Shown one piece after another: positions 62,082 to 64,000 of a stretch of DNA of 64,000 bases. Source of the stretch: Bog-950 sp046329515 (lineage in GTDB: Bacteria; Bacteroidota; Bacteroidia; Chitinophagales; LD1); NCBI GenBank assembly GCA_046329515.1, contig JAXLUM010000005.1, positions 124,001 through 188,000 of the forward strand, written 5' to 3'. Each line of letters starts with the position of its first letter. Position 1 is the first letter of the stretch. The notes beneath the pieces are model-generated. The model searched no databases and was not told the origin of the DNA. It saw only the letters and a program-made list of their open reading frames with translations. Position numbers and translations under genes: made by a program.

Positions 62082-62762
62082 ATGAAAAACACTTTCCTTT
62101 TCATTTTGCTTAGCCTTTTGTTCAGTTCTGTATTTGCGCAAAGCCATACCATTACATTAAGCAACGGCAAAGAAATTTACTGTAAAATAACCCAGATTAC
62201 TGATGCACATGTAGTTTACACTTACGAGCAGGATAGCACGCTGCACACAGATAGCGCCAATATAACCGAGATAAAGTCAATAACTTTTAATAACCATGGC
62301 AACAGTTACGATGAAAGCTATTATGAGGAGATGTTTGGAACCAGTGATAACAATATGCTTGCCGAAGCAAACAGAAAGTACGAACCCGCGCAAAACAGAA
62401 TTGCTGCAAAAACCAAAGGCTACCACGGAAAGGCTTTAACTATAACCGCAGCAACTTGCTTAACTACCGGGGCGGCTTTTATAGCTATAGGAGCAGTCAT
62501 AATCAATAAAACCAATCAAATTTCCTATCCTCCTGATTATGCGTACCCGCTGAGTATTTCATTACTTACCTTGGGCAGTGCTCTTGCCCAGGCGGGGATA
62601 GTTATTTTACCCATAGGTTGCAAAAGACTTGCAGAGGGAAAACAATTTAAAAAGAAAGCCGGCAAATATGTCCCGATGCTCTCGCTGCATCCTTCAGTTA
62701 TTACCACACCACAATTTCCCATTGGCCCTGCTTATGGAAGCGGCGTTAACCTAACTTTTTAA
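62082..62762 (+). CDS. Tandem paralogue 2: exported protein with membrane segments
   Basis: A 226-residue protein following the first by four bases. It has a signal peptide (KNTFLFILLSLLFSSVFAQ), the family motif TITLSNGKEIYCKITQI, then a DSANITEIKSITF strand, membrane segments (ALTITAATCLTTGAAFIAIG, SISLLTLGSALAQAGIVILP) and an end like the first (MLSLHPSVI, GSGVNLTF). The N-terminal Cys in YCKI is shared with copies 1 and 4 in position. Confidence 0.72.
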   Translation: MKNTFLFILLSLLFSSVFAQSHTITLSNGKEIYCKITQITDAHVVYTYEQDSTLHTDSANITEIKSITFNNHGNSYDESYYEEMFGTSDNNMLAEANRKYEPAQNRIAAKTKGYHGKALTITAATCLTTGAAFIAIGAVIINKTNQISYPPDYAYPLSISLLTLGSALAQAGIVILPIGCKRLAEGKQFKKKAGKYVPMLSLHPSVITTPQFPIGPAYGSGVNLTF

Positions 62763-62765
62763 GCT

Positions 62766-63422
62766 ATGAGAACCATTCTGTTTTTTGTATTTGCGATGGT
62801 TATGCTACATGTGAATGCACAGCAGGCAGGCACAATGGTAATAACTACCACACAGGGTACAATTATCAAATGCAGCACTGTTAGCATGCGTAACCAATGG
62901 ATTTATTACACCAGCGCTAATGATTCCACATTTCGCATTGATTCTATTGACGCTGGGCTAATTGCCACCATAACCGCTGAATCACCCACTTCAAAAAATG
63001 CTTTTTCCAATGCCATGTTTAACCGTGATGGAAGCAACACCCTTTCAGCAGCTGATAAAAACTATATGGATACAAAAGTTAGGTTGGCGGAAGAGTTAGA
63101 CTTAGCTAAAGGAAAAACCATTTTGATTGCAGGGGCAACCATGTTTGCTACTTCGGTGGCTTTGACGGTTGCCAGCACACCCTTTTTTCTTGAGGGCGAC
63201 GATAGAGGATTGGGGGCTATAATGACCTCCTTTGGAGGAATTCTGTTCTTTCCGGGTATTGTAATGATGCCAAAGGGCGCGATGCAGATAAACCGCGCAA
63301 AAGTTTACCATAAGCAGTTAGGTAAGTATGGAGGAACCGAGGTTGCTTTCAAGCCATCCTCTATAGCGCTACCGGCTTTAGGAACTTACGCAAGAGGTGC
63401 TTCAATACTGTTTACATTTTAA
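62766..63422 (+). CDS. Tandem paralogue 3: exported protein with membrane segments
   Basis: A 218-residue protein three bases after paralogue 2. Signal peptide (RTILFFVFAMVMLHVNAQ), then VITTTQGTIIKCSTVSM, a DSIDAGLIATITAE strand and the membrane segments GKTILIAGATMFATSVALTV and GGILFFPGIVMMPKGAM. The ending has EVAFKPSSI and GASILFTF, matching the others. The most diverged of the four. Confidence 0.72.
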   Translation: MRTILFFVFAMVMLHVNAQQAGTMVITTTQGTIIKCSTVSMRNQWIYYTSANDSTFRIDSIDAGLIATITAESPTSKNAFSNAMFNRDGSNTLSAADKNYMDTKVRLAEELDLAKGKTILIAGATMFATSVALTVASTPFFLEGDDRGLGAIMTSFGGILFFPGIVMMPKGAMQINRAKVYHKQLGKYGGTEVAFKPSSIALPALGTYARGASILFTF

Positions 63423-63432
63423 AAAGGGCCAC

Positions 63433-64000
63433 GTGAAACTATACCTACATATACTATCGTTTTTAATATTCCCTTGCTTGCTTTATAGCCAAAACGAACA
63501 GGTTATAAGTCTTGCAAATGGCTTTTCCCTGAAGTGTAAAATTACAAGCCTTGATAGCAACAGGGTTGTTTTTATCTATATGCAAAACGGAGTATATATA
63601 ACAGATAGCCTAAAAATGAGTGAAGTATATAAGATAGCTTACCCTAATCGTAGGGAGGATGCCACCGTTGTTTTCAAGCATAATTGGTTTTTGGATGATA
63701 AAGGGAGATTAGTTTTTGCAGAAGAAGACAAAAGAACGCTAAACCTGCAAATGAATTTAATGAGCCAATACAAAGAAAGCAGCGGAAGAACCTTTGTGAT
63801 TATGGGCAGCAGTTTTTTGGGGGCATCGCTATTGCTGGCTACTACAGGTGCCATTTTAGTAGTGCAACCTTATGGACCCTCGCCCGGAGCAGGAATAGGA
63901 TTAATGGCATTGGGCGGAACATGTTTTGTTAACGGATTAACCTTTACCACCTTAGGCCTAAGCCGGTTAAAGCAGGCAAAAGCTTACAACAAAGTAATAA
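63433..64000 (+). CDS. Tandem paralogue 4 (3' truncated by window edge)
   Basis: GTG 63433 opens a frame running to the window end, about 189 codons. It has a signal peptide (KLYLHILSFLIFPCLLYSQ) and the family motif VISLANGFSLKCKITSLDSN. Next come a DSLKMSEVYKIAYPN strand, the membrane segments FVIMGSSFLGASLLLATTGA and LMALGGTCFVNGLTFTTLG, and the LSRLKQAKAY tail like LERLTRAKA in paralogue 1. The start is a GTG, since no ATG fits; ten bases separate it from the previous stop. Confidence 0.65.
   Translation, partial: MKLYLHILSFLIFPCLLYSQNEQVISLANGFSLKCKITSLDSNRVVFIYMQNGVYITDSLKMSEVYKIAYPNRREDATVVFKHNWFLDDKGRLVFAEEDKRTLNLQMNLMSQYKESSGRTFVIMGSSFLGASLLLATTGAILVVQPYGPSPGAGIGLMALGGTCFVNGLTFTTLGLSRLKQAKAYNKVI

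Overview
This window is chromosomal DNA from a member of the Bacteroidota. Several things point there. TAnnTTTG promoter boxes sit just upstream of start codons. There are three proteins with the short type A and three with the gliding-type (type B) C-terminal sorting domains of the type IX secretion system (T9SS). There are two TonB-dependent receptors with an N-terminal carboxypeptidase-regulatory-like domain, a 30-repeat SprB-type adhesin, DUF6498 and WG-repeat proteins, and many lipoproteins ending in SC or GC lipoboxes. The gene set would fit a Chitinophagia/Sphingobacteriia-like lineage, but no marker here fixes the order. I saw no rRNA, tRNA, CRISPR, transposase, integrase or phage genes.

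Layout. 0-10 kb: a truncated CotH-like secreted protein, a YyaL/SSP411 protein, two small Fe-S/thiol housekeeping proteins (MIP18/DUF59 and bacilliredoxin), an SDR + acyl-CoA dehydrogenase operon, a TonB receptor and ndk. 10-15 kb: two lipoproteins, a coiled-coil membrane-anchored protein, a TPR-like protein next to secG, and small unknowns. 15-21 kb: a WG-repeat protein co-transcribed with an SCP2-alpha-methylacyl-CoA racemase fusion, a membrane protein, and a sphingosine-1-phosphate-lyase-like enzyme. 21-28 kb: secreted T9SS cargo, DoxX, small secreted proteins, a T9SS alpha/beta hydrolase and a prenyl diphosphate synthase. 28-46 kb: the 2451-residue SprB-repeat protein, a TonB receptor, an NTF2-fold immunity-like protein, a 1455-residue repeat adhesin, and a soluble hybrid histidine kinase/AraC regulator. 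46-57 kb: a duplicated palindromic repeat, a lipoprotein, a squalene synthase-squalene epoxidase operon, small unknowns, a giant PKD-repeat adhesin and a minimal T9SS-tail protein. 57-61.4 kb: a PAP2 phosphatase, then AT-rich orphan genes in a bed of mosaic intergenic repeats. 61.4-64 kb: a tandem array of four paralogous small secreted/membrane proteins, the last cut by the window end.

How the genes work together. The strongest theme is surface and secretion biology: three giant adhesins plus smaller T9SS cargo. The second is a set of lipid enzymes with eukaryote-like relatives: squalene synthase and squalene monooxygenase in a translationally coupled pair, a polyprenyl synthase that could supply substrate, an SCP2-AMACR fusion, and an S1P-lyase homologue. 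The squalene pair is the most interesting item, because it predicts 2,3-oxidosqualene and hence a sterol-type pathway. The cyclase that would complete it is not in this window.
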